From Thermoguttaceae bacterium (GTDB lineage Bacteria; Planctomycetota; Planctomycetia; Pirellulales; Thermoguttaceae), in contig JANXAQ010000171.1 of assembly GCA_025062105.1 (NCBI GenBank), positions 1 through 64,000 on the forward strand: DNA of 64,000 nucleotides, given 5' to 3'. The notes below the pieces were generated by a model. The model made no database searches. It had not been told where the DNA came from and was given only the letters and a program-made list of their open reading frames with translations. The position numbers were made by a program, and so were the translations under genes. Shown here piece by piece: positions 18,144-27,033 of this stretch. Position 1 is the stretch's first letter. The number at the start of each line of letters is the position of its first letter.

Positions 18144-18646
18144 GAGGCATCCTTGTCAAGAGGAGACGGCCGCTTTTCCTGCTCAAAAACCTAACCCAAA
18201 AATACCAAACCACTTACAATCGAAAAGCTCCTTCCGGCGGGGCAAAGATTATAAAGAGAACCCCCCAGAGAATCAAGGCGGGTTCTTCTGGGCCCAGGAT
18301 GCCATAACCATTTGTGTGGCAATCAGTTACGACAATTTGCCTGCCGTCGAGCTTACCAGGAAGGCCTCAACTGCCAGTCCATGTTAAACAGCATCCTCCC
18401 TGAGGCCTCCAGACTAGGTCCCTATAGGAAGACCTTGACTACCCACAGTGTCGAAGCTCCCTGACAAACCCAGTTTTTCTAGAGTCCGGCGGAAAAACGG
18501 GTTTTGGCACGGTCGATTGCCAACTTGGTTCCACCACCAGAAGGGCTACAGCGCAGATTTAGTTACCTTGGCCATCCAGAGCTTTCCTCGGCCGTTGGAA
18601 TTTGGCATTAGGGAGAGTCTCTACATCGCTTTTCTAACAGCCTCTA
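18144..18646. other. Intergenic stretch without recognised features
   Basis: No gene, tRNA or clear member of the repeat families is visible. The last bases (TTTCTAACAGCCTC) resemble the right end of a family E element, possibly a remnant. The leader of the LptD-like gene must lie at the left edge. Confidence 0.5.
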
Positions 18647-18792
18647 AGCTCGACTTTTGCCAATTTTTCTAAGTTGACTTGCCTTCGGGAGTTAGGGCGA
18701 ACGCTCCTTTTGTTCACGCCTAACCCCAATAATTACAAGGGCTTAGCGTTTTCCCCTTTTCGGCAAGAGGCAAAAATGGCAAAAGTCGAACT
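18647..18792 (+). mobile_element. Family B element, copy B7, overlapping a gene end
   Basis: The ends AGCTCGACTTTTGCCAATTT and AAATGGCAAAAGTCGAACT are inverted repeats. The element overlaps the 3' end of the minus-strand glycosyltransferase gene by about 60 bp and provides its stop codon. Confidence 0.85.
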
Positions 18793-20211
18793 AAGGCGGT
18801 TAAAAGACAGACTAAAAGCTGCCGCCAGAGCCAGGACCGTCGTTAGAGGGGATCGCATCCGCATTTCCGTCCAATAAAAGGTATGAAGCCCAGTTAATAG
18901 GACCGCCCAAACCAATCCCAGCAAAAGGGTGTTTCGAAGGATAGAATTCTGATTCGATTTTGTGTAGATGCCCCAAATTCCCCAAATTGCCAGAATAAAC
19001 TCCCCCCCGTACCACCCTACACAAGCATAATAAACCACCTGATCGAAGAGATTGTCACCAACCCGAGAAGGGGCGAGTTGCCAAAGTCGGCCCCACCGTA
19101 ATAAAACCGCCCAAGCAAAGATGCTCGGATTTTCCCAGATGGTGCGCATTGCTTGCTGATAGGCCCACCGATCTGCCCCGAATTCGTCGATCATCCAACG
19201 GCACGGGTCAGGAAAAAGGCCTTTGGTGCTTGGTTGCTCAGAAAAGATATCCGAAGGCTGAGGTGCCATATTCCTTAAAAGAGGTTTATGGAGAAGAAAA
19301 CGTTCTTCGATCTGCTGATGCCATGCCTGGTGGAAGGGTTGGGGATTCCAATCGGAGAGGCTGCCCCCTTGACTAAGGTGCTCATATAGCCAGGAATTAT
19401 TGGCCAATAGCATCGTATAACCACCATGGGTAGTGGTCAGAATCGGCCAGCCGAATTGCACGGCGTTTCGGATTACCCAAGGCACTAGGACCAAGGTGGC
19501 TCCTACGGTATAAAGGGCCAAAGAGGCACATACCATTGGACTGCCCTCCCCTCCGTCTGCCTGCCAGAGGGAATGGCCTAGGATGTGAGCGTCGGAAGAG
19601 TTCGAGCGGCTTTTGTGCTTGGGGCAGATCAGCAGGATGGCGGCGCTAGCAAGCAGCCACACAAGCCAGCCAGGCCGACACAACACTCCCAATCCCATTA
19701 GAGCACCTAGCAAACCAGCCTTCCAAGGGGTAGGTTGTCGGAGGTAGCAGGCCCACTGATGGAGAGCAGCCGTTGCTAGAAGGGTGGCTAAGGTTTCGGT
19801 CATGACCAGGGTGCTTGCCCGGAGGAGTAGCGGATCGCAGGCCACCAGAGCAGCTACTAACCACCGCTGTAGCCTATGGAGTCGACACTTATGGGTCAAA
19901 TCCCAAGCCAGCCAAACTGTGGCCACTCCCATAGCCAAATGGCCCAGTGCGAGTACCCCTCGAGCAGCCGGTCCAAATACTCCGCAGAAGGCCAAAATCA
20001 GCGGATAAAGCGGTGGGCGCACCGCAGTCGGCTGGTTCCCATGGCCTAAGACCCTATGCTGGAGCAGGTTTTCACCAACGGTTCGATAGCCGTCCGGATC
20101 GGCTTGAAGGGCATTGGGCACCAGCAGCAGTACCACCGCCCGCACCAGGAAGGCGAAAGCAGCTACCCACAATCCTTCCGGCCAGCCTCTCAAAGAGCTT
20201 GGAAATTGCAT
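18733..20211 (-). CDS. GT-C family membrane glycosyltransferase (ArnT/GT39-like)
   Basis: This protein of about 492 residues has roughly ten hydrophobic membrane segments. The N-terminal loop carries an acidic motif (ADPDGYRTVGENLL) typical of GT-C enzymes, which transfer sugars from polyprenyl-phosphate donors on the outer face of the membrane. AVRPPLYPLILA follows, a usual feature of dolichyl-phosphate-mannose-type members. The acceptor is unknown. It starts 17 bp after the DUF4159 gene stop, so the two are probably cotranscribed. A GTG at 20214 is an alternative start. The last 19 codons (SSTFAIFASCRKGENAKPL) are encoded by the B7 repeat, not by ancestral gene sequence. Confidence 0.8.
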   Translation of the reverse strand: MQFPSSLRGWPEGLWVAAFAFLVRAVVLLLVPNALQADPDGYRTVGENLLQHRVLGHGNQPTAVRPPLYPLILAFCGVFGPAARGVLALGHLAMGVATVWLAWDLTHKCRLHRLQRWLVAALVACDPLLLRASTLVMTETLATLLATAALHQWACYLRQPTPWKAGLLGALMGLGVLCRPGWLVWLLASAAILLICPKHKSRSNSSDAHILGHSLWQADGGEGSPMVCASLALYTVGATLVLVPWVIRNAVQFGWPILTTTHGGYTMLLANNSWLYEHLSQGGSLSDWNPQPFHQAWHQQIEERFLLHKPLLRNMAPQPSDIFSEQPSTKGLFPDPCRWMIDEFGADRWAYQQAMRTIWENPSIFAWAVLLRWGRLWQLAPSRVGDNLFDQVVYYACVGWYGGEFILAIWGIWGIYTKSNQNSILRNTLLLGLVWAVLLTGLHTFYWTEMRMRSPLTTVLALAAAFSLSFNRLSSTFAIFASCRKGENAKPL

Positions 20212-20228
20212 CACTGGTGGATTTCTAG

Positions 20229-22625
20229 CTACCGATGCAGTGCGTAGAGGATGACATTGATAGCGATTCGGACGGCGTCGTCACGCCTGTAGCCGAAGCA
20301 TTCTAAAGAGTCGTGCTTTTCCAAGGCACAGCTTAAGTCGTACGGGGAAAACAGGACGGCCCACCGGTTGTCGATTTTAATTCCTTCGAACGAAGGCGGA
20401 GTTTGACGAATGGCTGCTCGAAGTTTGCCTCCGGAGGTTGACGGCTGCGGATCGCGACGGGAAACTGTTTTCAGATCGAATCCGCCAAAAGCGGGCGTCC
20501 AGAGCGGATCATTCGGTGGCACACGCTCCAGGGGTGTTTTTGGAAAGAGCAGGGCCATTTCTTGCCGGAAGGAATCGACAAAGGCCTGACTGCCGCAGAT
20601 GGCGTTGGCAAAAAGCGTGCCGCCCCGTTCTAAGAAGATGCGTAGTTGATCCCGTTCGGCCGGAGTCAGACGGAAGGCGCTGCGGCCATGCATAAAAAGC
20701 AGATGATAGTCGAACAGAGCTTCATCTGTAAGGGCCAATTCTACCGGATCGGAGGGCACGCGGAGTTTGAGTTCCTGGTGCAAGGTTTCTAGCAAACTGC
20801 GAAGAGCTCGAGGGGCGGCGGTGCAACCGCCCGGATGGCGGAGACTGGCAATGGCTAAACGTCCACGTACCAAGTTGTCTTTGCTCCCCCCGATCTCCGG
20901 ACGCCGCAGATAATATTCTTTCGGCTTTAGCTCCCGATTGGTGGCATAGGCCAGGACATTAATTCCAATCGAAAGAGCAGCGTCGATCTGGTTCTGGACC
21001 GCTGCAGGTAAACTGCTAGGCCGACCAGGCTGGGATAGCTCCCATAAACAGGAAAGCGAAGGACCGGGGGATTCCGCCGGATGGGGTGGAAAATAGATTA
21101 GACTAGTTCGGCAGCCGAATTCCACGCCCAAAATTGGCCGATGATACTTTGGATCCACTGTTTCTTCCGCCCGCCAGATAGGATGCTCCGGGGGTAAAAG
21201 CCGAAGGCGGTATTCCGGTTCGGGAAAAATCCGTTGCACCAGGGAGCGAAATCCTTGATCAAATTCTTGGCCTGTGCAGTTAGCCTCGGCCCAGAGAAAC
21301 CCGCCCCGTTCCAGGTAGGCGCGAAGTTTGTCGGCTAGTTGGTCGATCGCTTCTGGCGAAGCGGGCCTGGGATCCAAACTGCCGCTCATAAACAGCACCG
21401 GACACTGCAGAAGATCCTCCACAGAAGCGGAACGGATATCTACGCTCTGCCAGGTCAAATCCAACCCCCAGCGGGGCTCCACATACCGGGTCAATTTAGC
21501 CACATCGTTCGGATGACGGTTCCAATCCGGGTCGGAACGGTACTGAAGTTTGGCTAGCAGCGTAGGCCGCCGACCTTTGGATAAAAACAGCAGTGCCAGA
21601 CTTGTAGCAATCAGCGGATCGTTTTCCGCATAGCCTCCTCCACGCCAAAACCCCGATAGGCCATCAGGCGGATCTCGCAGGACCAGTTGTTCACAGCCTT
21701 CCCGATACCAATCATGTTGGCCGAAAAACCGCCGCCCGGTCATTCGCCCCACACGTTCTAATCCGTACAGATAATAGAAAAGCCATTGCCGAGAACCCGG
21801 ATTATGGCTTACGGCGAACACGCCAGGTCGGCTCAGCCAAGCAAGTCCTCGTTGAATGGCATCCGAGGCTGATTCCGAAACCTGGCAACAGAGGATCCGG
21901 CCGGTGGTCGGATCATAAGCCACGTTCGGCTGGGCCAATACTTCATTACAAATAACCAGGCTGGCAATGCCCGCACAGGTCATGCTCCCGGTCCCGGGCA
22001 CTCCTTTATAGTAGCCCCAGGAGCCATCTGGGTTTTGACAATCTTCCCAATAGGCCTTGGCCAGACGCCAATTGCGTTCCGGAAACCGCACCCCGACCCG
22101 ATCAGCCTCGTAAAGGGCTAGAATGGCGAATTGACTGTTGGAATTATCCCCTTCACCCAGGCCCGCTCGATACGCCCAAGCTCCTTTCCGAGGCCCGTCT
22201 TGCTTTTGAATCCGAAGCAACATCGCCACATTATCCCGAATCAACGGTAGGTCCCGGAGCGGTTCCGCTAGACACAACACCATCGTCTGCAAAGAAATCG
22301 CATACGTAGAGTCCGGACGGATTTTTCGGAGGTTGGCCAGCGCTTTTTGGATAGTCGGCTCTGAAGGTTTCAGCCCCGCATTTAAAAGGGCCAAAGTACA
22401 TAGGGAAGTTCGGGCACCCGGTTGCAAAGGCCAATCCCCCCAGGAACCATCCGGATTTTGCGTATTCTTTAGGTAGTTTACCCCCCGTTGGATGGCTTCC
22501 CGAACCATCTCCGGTGTAATTCCCTGTCCGGAGGATTCTGAAACCCCCCAAAAATAGCAAATCAATCCCCCTGTCACCCACATCAGTCCCACTATCCAGT
22601 TCCGAGAAGATAGAGACTTCCCCAT
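20229..22625 (-). CDS. Secreted protein with prenyltransferase/cyclase-type repeats and two DUF4159 domains
   Basis: This 798-residue protein has an N-terminal signal or anchor (residues 10-33). The first half (about 38-370) is an alpha/alpha-toroid with QNPDGSWG repeats (two clear copies, KNTQNPDGSWGDW and CQNPDGSWGYY), as in squalene-hopene cyclase and related folds. The catalytic DxDD of cyclases is not seen, so enzymatic cyclisation is unlikely. The second half holds two DUF4159 domains: one with LTWQSVDIRS, VLFMSGSL and LRAYLERGGFLWAEANC, the other with LLFMHGRSAF and LRIFLERGGTLFANAICGS. Such proteins often occur near MoxR/BatA genes in planctomycetes; a MoxR cluster starts 1.6 kb upstream on the other strand. 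AAGGA precedes the ATG. Confidence 0.8.
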   Translation of the reverse strand: MGKSLSSRNWIVGLMWVTGGLICYFWGVSESSGQGITPEMVREAIQRGVNYLKNTQNPDGSWGDWPLQPGARTSLCTLALLNAGLKPSEPTIQKALANLRKIRPDSTYAISLQTMVLCLAEPLRDLPLIRDNVAMLLRIQKQDGPRKGAWAYRAGLGEGDNSNSQFAILALYEADRVGVRFPERNWRLAKAYWEDCQNPDGSWGYYKGVPGTGSMTCAGIASLVICNEVLAQPNVAYDPTTGRILCCQVSESASDAIQRGLAWLSRPGVFAVSHNPGSRQWLFYYLYGLERVGRMTGRRFFGQHDWYREGCEQLVLRDPPDGLSGFWRGGGYAENDPLIATSLALLFLSKGRRPTLLAKLQYRSDPDWNRHPNDVAKLTRYVEPRWGLDLTWQSVDIRSASVEDLLQCPVLFMSGSLDPRPASPEAIDQLADKLRAYLERGGFLWAEANCTGQEFDQGFRSLVQRIFPEPEYRLRLLPPEHPIWRAEETVDPKYHRPILGVEFGCRTSLIYFPPHPAESPGPSLSCLWELSQPGRPSSLPAAVQNQIDAALSIGINVLAYATNRELKPKEYYLRRPEIGGSKDNLVRGRLAIASLRHPGGCTAAPRALRSLLETLHQELKLRVPSDPVELALTDEALFDYHLLFMHGRSAFRLTPAERDQLRIFLERGGTLFANAICGSQAFVDSFRQEMALLFPKTPLERVPPNDPLWTPAFGGFDLKTVSRRDPQPSTSGGKLRAAIRQTPPSFEGIKIDNRWAVLFSPYDLSCALEKHDSLECFGYRRDDAVRIAINVILYALHR

Positions 22626-22655
22626 CGGCAGGATCCTTTGAAGGATTCGGGCTTT

Positions 22656-22859
22656 AGCTCGACTTTTGCCATTTTAGCTCGACTTTCCCATTGTAAGCTT
22701 CTGGACGAACGCGGAAAGTTCTAACTCCTTGGAATTGTTGGAGGTAAGCAATCGTGTGGACAATAAGGGGGTTCGCCGTAACTCCTTGAAACAAAATAAG
22801 TTAGGGAAAATAGCAAAAGCCGAAGACTCGCCCCTAAAAATTAACAAAACTCAAGCTTA
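22656..22859 (-). mobile_element. Family B element, copy B8, with a doubled set of ends (B in B)
   Basis: Two left ends (AGCTCGACTTTTGCCATTTT and AGCTCGACTTTCCCATTG) and two right ends (AAATAGCAAAAGCCGAAG and AAAATTAACAAAACTCAAGC) are present in order. The inner B appears to have inserted in an outer B, or the end has been duplicated. The inner body has GTGTGGACAATAAGGGGGTT and GTAACTCCTTGAAACAAAAT. Confidence 0.7.
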
Positions 22860-22882
22860 GAGAGGCCTGTTTGAAATATGTT

Positions 22883-23074
22883 GGAACCTCTGCATAATTC
22901 AAAGGGGATATTTTGATACCATTTTCGCTGTCCTCCCTCCAACACAACATATAGAAGAGTTTTTAGCATTGTAAGCACCCAATAGATAGTAGCTGTCCAA
23001 GTAGGGTAACCAAACGGCTAGAGAATTAAATCTTTCCAAAGTTCACTACATGTTCAGGATTTTGCAGCGGTTCC
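22883..23074 (+). mobile_element. Family A element, copy A8 (192 bp)
   Basis: It is near full length, from GGAACCTCTGCATAATTCAA to GGATTTTGCAGCGGTTCC. Conserved blocks are GATATTTTGATACCATTTTC, CAACACAACATATAG and CCCAATAGATAGTAGCTGTC. Flanks TGTT and TTTT match at three of four positions. Confidence 0.85.
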
Positions 23075-23210
23075 TTTTTATTTTGGCGGGTTCCTGGAGG
23101 TTTGGCTCTCCCTAGTTAAAAAAGAGATTTTAAGAGTCCTAGGGAATTTAGGGAAAATAGGAAAATTGGTCATGGGCAAAACACCCTCCCTTTTCAAAAA
23201 GGAACCTCTG

Positions 23211-23332
23211 CATAATTGATTCGTTCCCCCATCTCCGACTCCCAATTAGGATTGCTAGCACTGCTAGCAACGGACATTAGGTTTTTATAGGAGACAGCCA
23301 ATGACTTTAATCAAAAATCCCTGATGTTCAGG
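23211..23332 (+). mobile_element. Family A element, truncated copy A9
   Basis: It opens GGAACCTCTGCATAATTGAT and carries the palindrome GCTAGCACTGCTAGC. Its right part ends TGATGTTCAGG, joined directly to the left end of A10. The middle is shortened. Confidence 0.65.
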
Positions 23333-23805
23333 AACCTCTCCATGGGAAGCTCGCTGTGATACCCATTTGGGAGGTATTTTCCATTCTAACGGCGGCAAAG
23401 TATTACCCCAAACAGGGGAATAACGAAGCTTTCAAAAAGAAGCATTGTTCCTTTGGAGAAATTGCAGCATTTAGGAAAGATCACTTCCAAGAACAAAAAG
23501 TGTTTGATTTCAAAGACTGTCTTAGCTAGATGACCTAATTTTTTTCATTTTCCGTTTGTTCAACTAAGCTTTTGGTATTTGCCTAAAGTGAAGTTCGAAC
23601 GCTTCAACGCCAACTTGTGTATCACAGCGAGCCATAGGAAAGGGGTAGTATCTTTTTCCATATAGGCGGACCCTCCCTCTAACCCAATATATAAGCTTGT
23701 AAGCAATTGTTAACACCTAGTGGCTAGTAGGTGTTCGGGTAAGCCATCGGCTATGGAATTAAAAGTTCATGAAGTTCCTTAGTTCAGCATCATGGAGAGG
23801 TTTCT
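23331..23805 (+). mobile_element. Family A element, copy A10, interrupted by D2
   Basis: The left end GGAACCTCTCCATGGGAA is cut by the D2 element after 18 bp. The body resumes with CATAGGAAAGGGGTAGTATC, CCCAATATATAAGC and ATGAAGTTCC, and ends near CATGGAGAGGTTTCTT. Confidence 0.75.
23349..23632 (+). mobile_element. Family D element, copy D2 (284 bp), nested in A10
   Basis: The ends GCTCGCTGTGATAC and GTATCACAGCGAGC are inverted repeats. The flanks CATGGGAA (23341-23348) and CATAGGAA (23633-23640) are an 8-bp target duplication with one mismatch. The interior matches D1 (GAAAGATCACTTCCAAG, AAAGTGTTTGATTTC). Confidence 0.85.
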
Positions 23806-23899
23806 TAATTTTATCCCAGCTAAAACACTCATTGAAATGAGATGAGAATCCCCAGATTACTCTCAAGAGGGGTTATCACCATTGGAAGGGAGTCTTCTC

Positions 23900-24050
23900 C
23901 TCTCGACTTTTGCCATTTTCCCTAACTCCTTTTGCCGCCAGTAGTTACGAGTGCCTTTCTTTTGTTCACGCAATTTCCTAAGTCCAATAGTTACAAGTAC
24001 TTAGAGTTTTGCCCTTCCGGTAGGAGGCCTAAAATAGCAAAAGTCCAGCT
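23900..24050 (+). mobile_element. Family B element, copy B9 (151 bp)
   Basis: The ends are CTCTCGACTTTTGCCATTTT and AAATAGCAAAAGTCCAGCT. The interior has CCTAACTCCTTTTGCCGCC and CAATAGTTACAAGTACTTAG. The 218 bp from here to the MoxR start carry the leader of that gene. Confidence 0.85.
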
Positions 24051-24267
24051 CCTATAGCCCTACTTATTTAGGACCACCCCCCATTTTAGGGGATTCAGAA
24101 CTTCGTCCGGAAGAACCCCGCTTCTGGGAGCAGATCACAATGAAGCTATAATGAAACATAAAGAGGAATTTTTGGCTTGCATATGAAAGTGCAAACGGCT
24201 GTATCTTAGTCCTTCGAGATTTAGGTGAGTTCCCCCCTTTAGTAGCATAAGGAAAAAAGGAAAAGCC

Positions 24268-25293
24268 TTGTCCACTAAACCACGTAGTCTTGGAGAGGTT
24301 CTTCAGGAGTTCCGATTACAGCGGCAGCGCATGCAGGAGGAACTCCAGAAAGTTATAGTGGGGCAAACCGAAGTCATCGAACAGATATTTGCGGCCATAT
24401 TTGTTCGGGGGCATTGTCTGTTGGTCGGAGTGCCGGGATTGGCCAAGACGCTGATGGTCAGCACGCTGGCCCGGATCTTAGACCTGGATTTTAAACGGAT
24501 CCAGTTTACGCCGGACCTAATGCCTTCGGACATTACTGGGACCAATGTGTTGGAGGAGGACGAACACGGGCGGCGGAACTTTCGCTTTGTGCCAGGCCCG
24601 GTCTTTACCAATATTCTGCTGGCTGACGAGATCAACCGCACTCCGCCCAAAACCCAGGCTGCCCTTCTGCAGGCGATGCAGGAACGGGAAGTAACCGTTG
24701 GGCAGAAGACCTATCCGTTGCCGGAGCCTTTCTTTACCATTGCCACGCAAAACCCAATCGAACAAGAGGGTACCTATCCGCTGCCGGAAGCCCAACTGGA
24801 CCGATTCATGTTCAATATCAAGGTGGATTATCCTTCGGCCGAGGAGGAGGAGCAGATATTGGCCGTTACTACCCGAAGCGAAAAAGTGGAGGTTAACAAG
24901 GTGCTAACGGCCAAGGCAATTTTGAACCTGCAGAAGTTAGTGGCTTCGGTGGCGGTAAGTCCGTACATAGTAAAATATGTGGCTCGGCTGGTGCGAGCCA
25001 CCCGGCCGTCAGATCCTTCAGCACCCAGTTATATTAAAGAATGGGTGGATTGGGGGGCGGGGCCCAGGGCAGGCCAATTTTTGATTTTGGGCGGCAAAGC
25101 CCTAGCGGCTATGGACGGGCGATTTTCCGTCTCCATCCAAGATGTGCAAAAAATAGCCATCCCTGTGCTCCGCCATCGTATCAGCACCAACTTCCAAGCC
25201 CAAGCCGAAGGCATCAGCCCGGAAGATATCATCCAACGATTGCTTCGAGAGATCCCGCCGCCGCCCATGCCCAAGTTCGAAGGTCGAGAATGA
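24268..25293 (+). CDS. moxR: MoxR family AAA+ ATPase
   Basis: This 341-residue protein is a chaperone-type AAA+ ATPase that acts with DUF58/VWA proteins to mature or regulate complexes at the membrane. Walker A is GVPGLAKT at 54-61 and Walker B is [15 protein letters not shown] near 115-130. Sensor 1 is TIATQNP, followed by [18 protein letters not shown] with the arginine finger region, and a C-terminal lid domain. The start is a TTG at 24268 preceded by AAGGAAAAAAGG. The first internal ATG (24331) would remove conserved N-terminal residues. It heads a plus-strand cluster with DUF58, BatA-like and VWA genes. Confidence 0.93.
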   Translation: MSTKPRSLGEVLQEFRLQRQRMQEELQKVIVGQTEVIEQIFAAIFVRGHCLLVGVPGLAKTLMVSTLARILDLDFKRIQFTPDLMPSDITGTNVLEEDEHGRRNFRFVPGPVFTNILLADEINRTPPKTQAALLQAMQEREVTVGQKTYPLPEPFFTIATQNPIEQEGTYPLPEAQLDRFMFNIKVDYPSAEEEEQILAVTTRSEKVEVNKVLTAKAILNLQKLVASVAVSPYIVKYVARLVRATRPSDPSAPSYIKEWVDWGAGPRAGQFLILGGKALAAMDGRFSVSIQDVQKIAIPVLRHRISTNFQAQAEGISPEDIIQRLLREIPPPPMPKFEGRE

Positions 25294-25715
25294 CGTTTTT
25301 CGGAATTGCTTCGGCTATGCCCACAGCCGAGATACCTACGGCCCATTGGTATCTACAGCTCTTTTCGGACCCACAATATGTTGGGCTAAACTGCGGGACA
25401 AGGCCACAACATCTGGAAGAAGAAAGCCGTCATGTAGATACCAATGCCTACGGCCAGAGCCAGAAGAAGTCGAGACCGAGGTTTCTCGGAAACTACTCGC
25501 CAAAGAGGCTAAAATTGGCCCGTCTCCCGAGGGAAAGAGATTTCCCCCGAGAGCAGCTGCTCCAGGGGGAAAGTAATGGTTTTCCGAAGCAGCCGGAGCA
25601 GCAGCTCCTGGGGCTGCTGCTGGCTCTGGCAGCAGCCTATGTGGGGAGGAGTTGGGTTTGCTGCGTGCTTCGGAATGTCACCAAGAGTTCCGCCGGAAAA
25701 AGGATTGACCCTTAG
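25290..25715 (+). CDS. Possible small ORF translationally coupled to moxR
   Basis: An ATG overlaps the moxR stop as ATGA, the classic arrangement for translational coupling, and stays open for 141 codons. The product begins with a short apolar stretch, then a basic Arg/Lys/Pro-rich middle, then one predicted membrane segment near residues 108-121 ([16 protein letters not shown]). I recognise no family. The 643-bp gap between moxR and DUF58 is unusually large for such an operon, which supports something being there. The composition is untypical, however, and it could be a decayed gene or chance frame. The region also holds an inverted repeat (TTGGTATCTACA near 25348, TGTAGATACCAA near 25433). 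Confidence 0.33.
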   Translation: MTFFGIASAMPTAEIPTAHWYLQLFSDPQYVGLNCGTRPQHLEEESRHVDTNAYGQSQKKSRPRFLGNYSPKRLKLARLPRERDFPREQLLQGESNGFPKQPEQQLLGLLLALAAAYVGRSWVCCVLRNVTKSSAGKRIDP

Positions 25716-25936
25716 TACCTATCATGAAGTGGATTTTGAGGGCCTATCCGGAAAGAGGAATTTTGAGGTTTGCGGATGCCCTTTAGACTGATCAGTCTTT
25801 TCCCTCGACGCTTTTGGAAAATAGAAGGTTCGGGATCTAGGGAATTTTAGGAAGAAAAACTGTCGTTCTGGGGCACATGGCTGTTTTAGGCTGCTTCTGA
25901 GGGCATTCCCTAGCTGCATCCAGTGGTTAATTACCT

Positions 25937-26833
25937 ATGTCCTTAGTAGCCAAATACCTTAAACCGGAAGTAGTTCGGCAGATCCGGCGATTAGATCTGC
26001 GGGCGAAGTTTATAGTCCGAGGCTTTTTCCAGGGCTTGCATCGGAGTCCGTTTCATGGGTTTTCGGTGGAGTTTAGCGAACATCGCAAATATACGCCCGG
26101 GGATGATCCGAAAGACATCGACTGGATCGTCTATGCCAAGACAGACAAATACTATGTCAAAAAGTTCGAGGCCGAGACCAATATCACGGGGTATTTGACT
26201 TTGGATTTAAGCCGATCGATGGGTTACACCTATCGACAGGAAGTCACCAAATGGGATTATGCGGTAAGTCTTGCGGCGGCCCTCTGTTATTTGATGATTC
26301 AACAGCAAGACCCTGTGGGCCTTTTTACGTTTGATGAGAAGGTGCGTGCCAGTCTTCGGCCGAAAAGCAAACGGACTCAGTTAGGCGATGTACTAGCGAT
26401 CCTGGCCCGCTCTCAGCCTACGGGCCGAACGGATGTGGCCGCCTGCCTCACCCAAATAGCCGGAATGCTTCGCCATGCCAGTTTGGTAATGGTCTTTTCT
26501 GATCTTTTGGGCCAACCGGAGCCGATCTTGCAGGCACTGTATCGGCTGCGACACCGAGGCCATGATGTTATCGTGTTTCATATCTTAGATGAAGCAGAGG
26601 TGCGATTTCCCTTTGACGGATTGGTGGAATTGGAGGAGCCGGAAACCGGACAACTGGTGGAAGTGGATGCCTCCGATTTTCGGCACGCCTATTTAGAAGA
26701 GCTCCAGCAGTTTCAAAACACTTTCCGGCGAGAGTGTGCCCAGGCCAAAATTGATTATGTGCCTTTAGATACCAGTATGCCGTTCGATCGGGCTTTGAGT
26801 GAATACCTGATCAACCGAAGCCAACGGTCCTAA
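25937..26833 (+). CDS. DUF58 domain protein (cluster 1)
   Basis: This 298-residue soluble protein carries a DUF58 domain: GFSVEFSEHRKYTPGDDPKD near residues 42-61 is the family signature, with IDWIVYAKTDKYYVKKFEAE. It runs into a VWA-like fold with a MIDAS-type DLSRS motif. DUF58 proteins partner MoxR ATPases, which supports the cluster assignment. The paralogue at 44027 is similar in length and motif order. No strong ribosome site is seen before the ATG. A 44-bp gap separates it from the next frame, whose real start is at 27034. Confidence 0.9.
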   Translation: MSLVAKYLKPEVVRQIRRLDLRAKFIVRGFFQGLHRSPFHGFSVEFSEHRKYTPGDDPKDIDWIVYAKTDKYYVKKFEAETNITGYLTLDLSRSMGYTYRQEVTKWDYAVSLAAALCYLMIQQQDPVGLFTFDEKVRASLRPKSKRTQLGDVLAILARSQPTGRTDVAACLTQIAGMLRHASLVMVFSDLLGQPEPILQALYRLRHRGHDVIVFHILDEAEVRFPFDGLVELEEPETGQLVEVDASDFRHAYLEELQQFQNTFRRECAQAKIDYVPLDTSMPFDRALSEYLINRSQRS

Positions 26834-27033
26834 CTGGCAGCCTGTGTTCTTCCTCTGTCAGTGACCATGGAAAGCAGTTGATTCGGCTTTGTGCAGCCTG
26901 GGCTAGAGAGAGTAAGGGACATGTGGAATTTTGTTCTCTTCAAGGTTACCACTCGCTGGCCGACCTTTTGTCCTGGTACATCCGTGGGACCTGTGGGCAG
27001 TTACCGGAAATAGGCTTTGGGGAGTGGGCGGGG

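Noticed and set aside
25041-25289. Plus-strand frame over the end of moxR
   Set aside because: It is a shadow in another frame of a strongly conserved ATPase; only the part after the stop is considered as a separate ORF.
26878-27033. 52-residue extension of the cluster 1 BatA-like protein
   Set aside because: No family match, while the ATG at 27034 has a purine-rich site and begins the conserved BatA segment.
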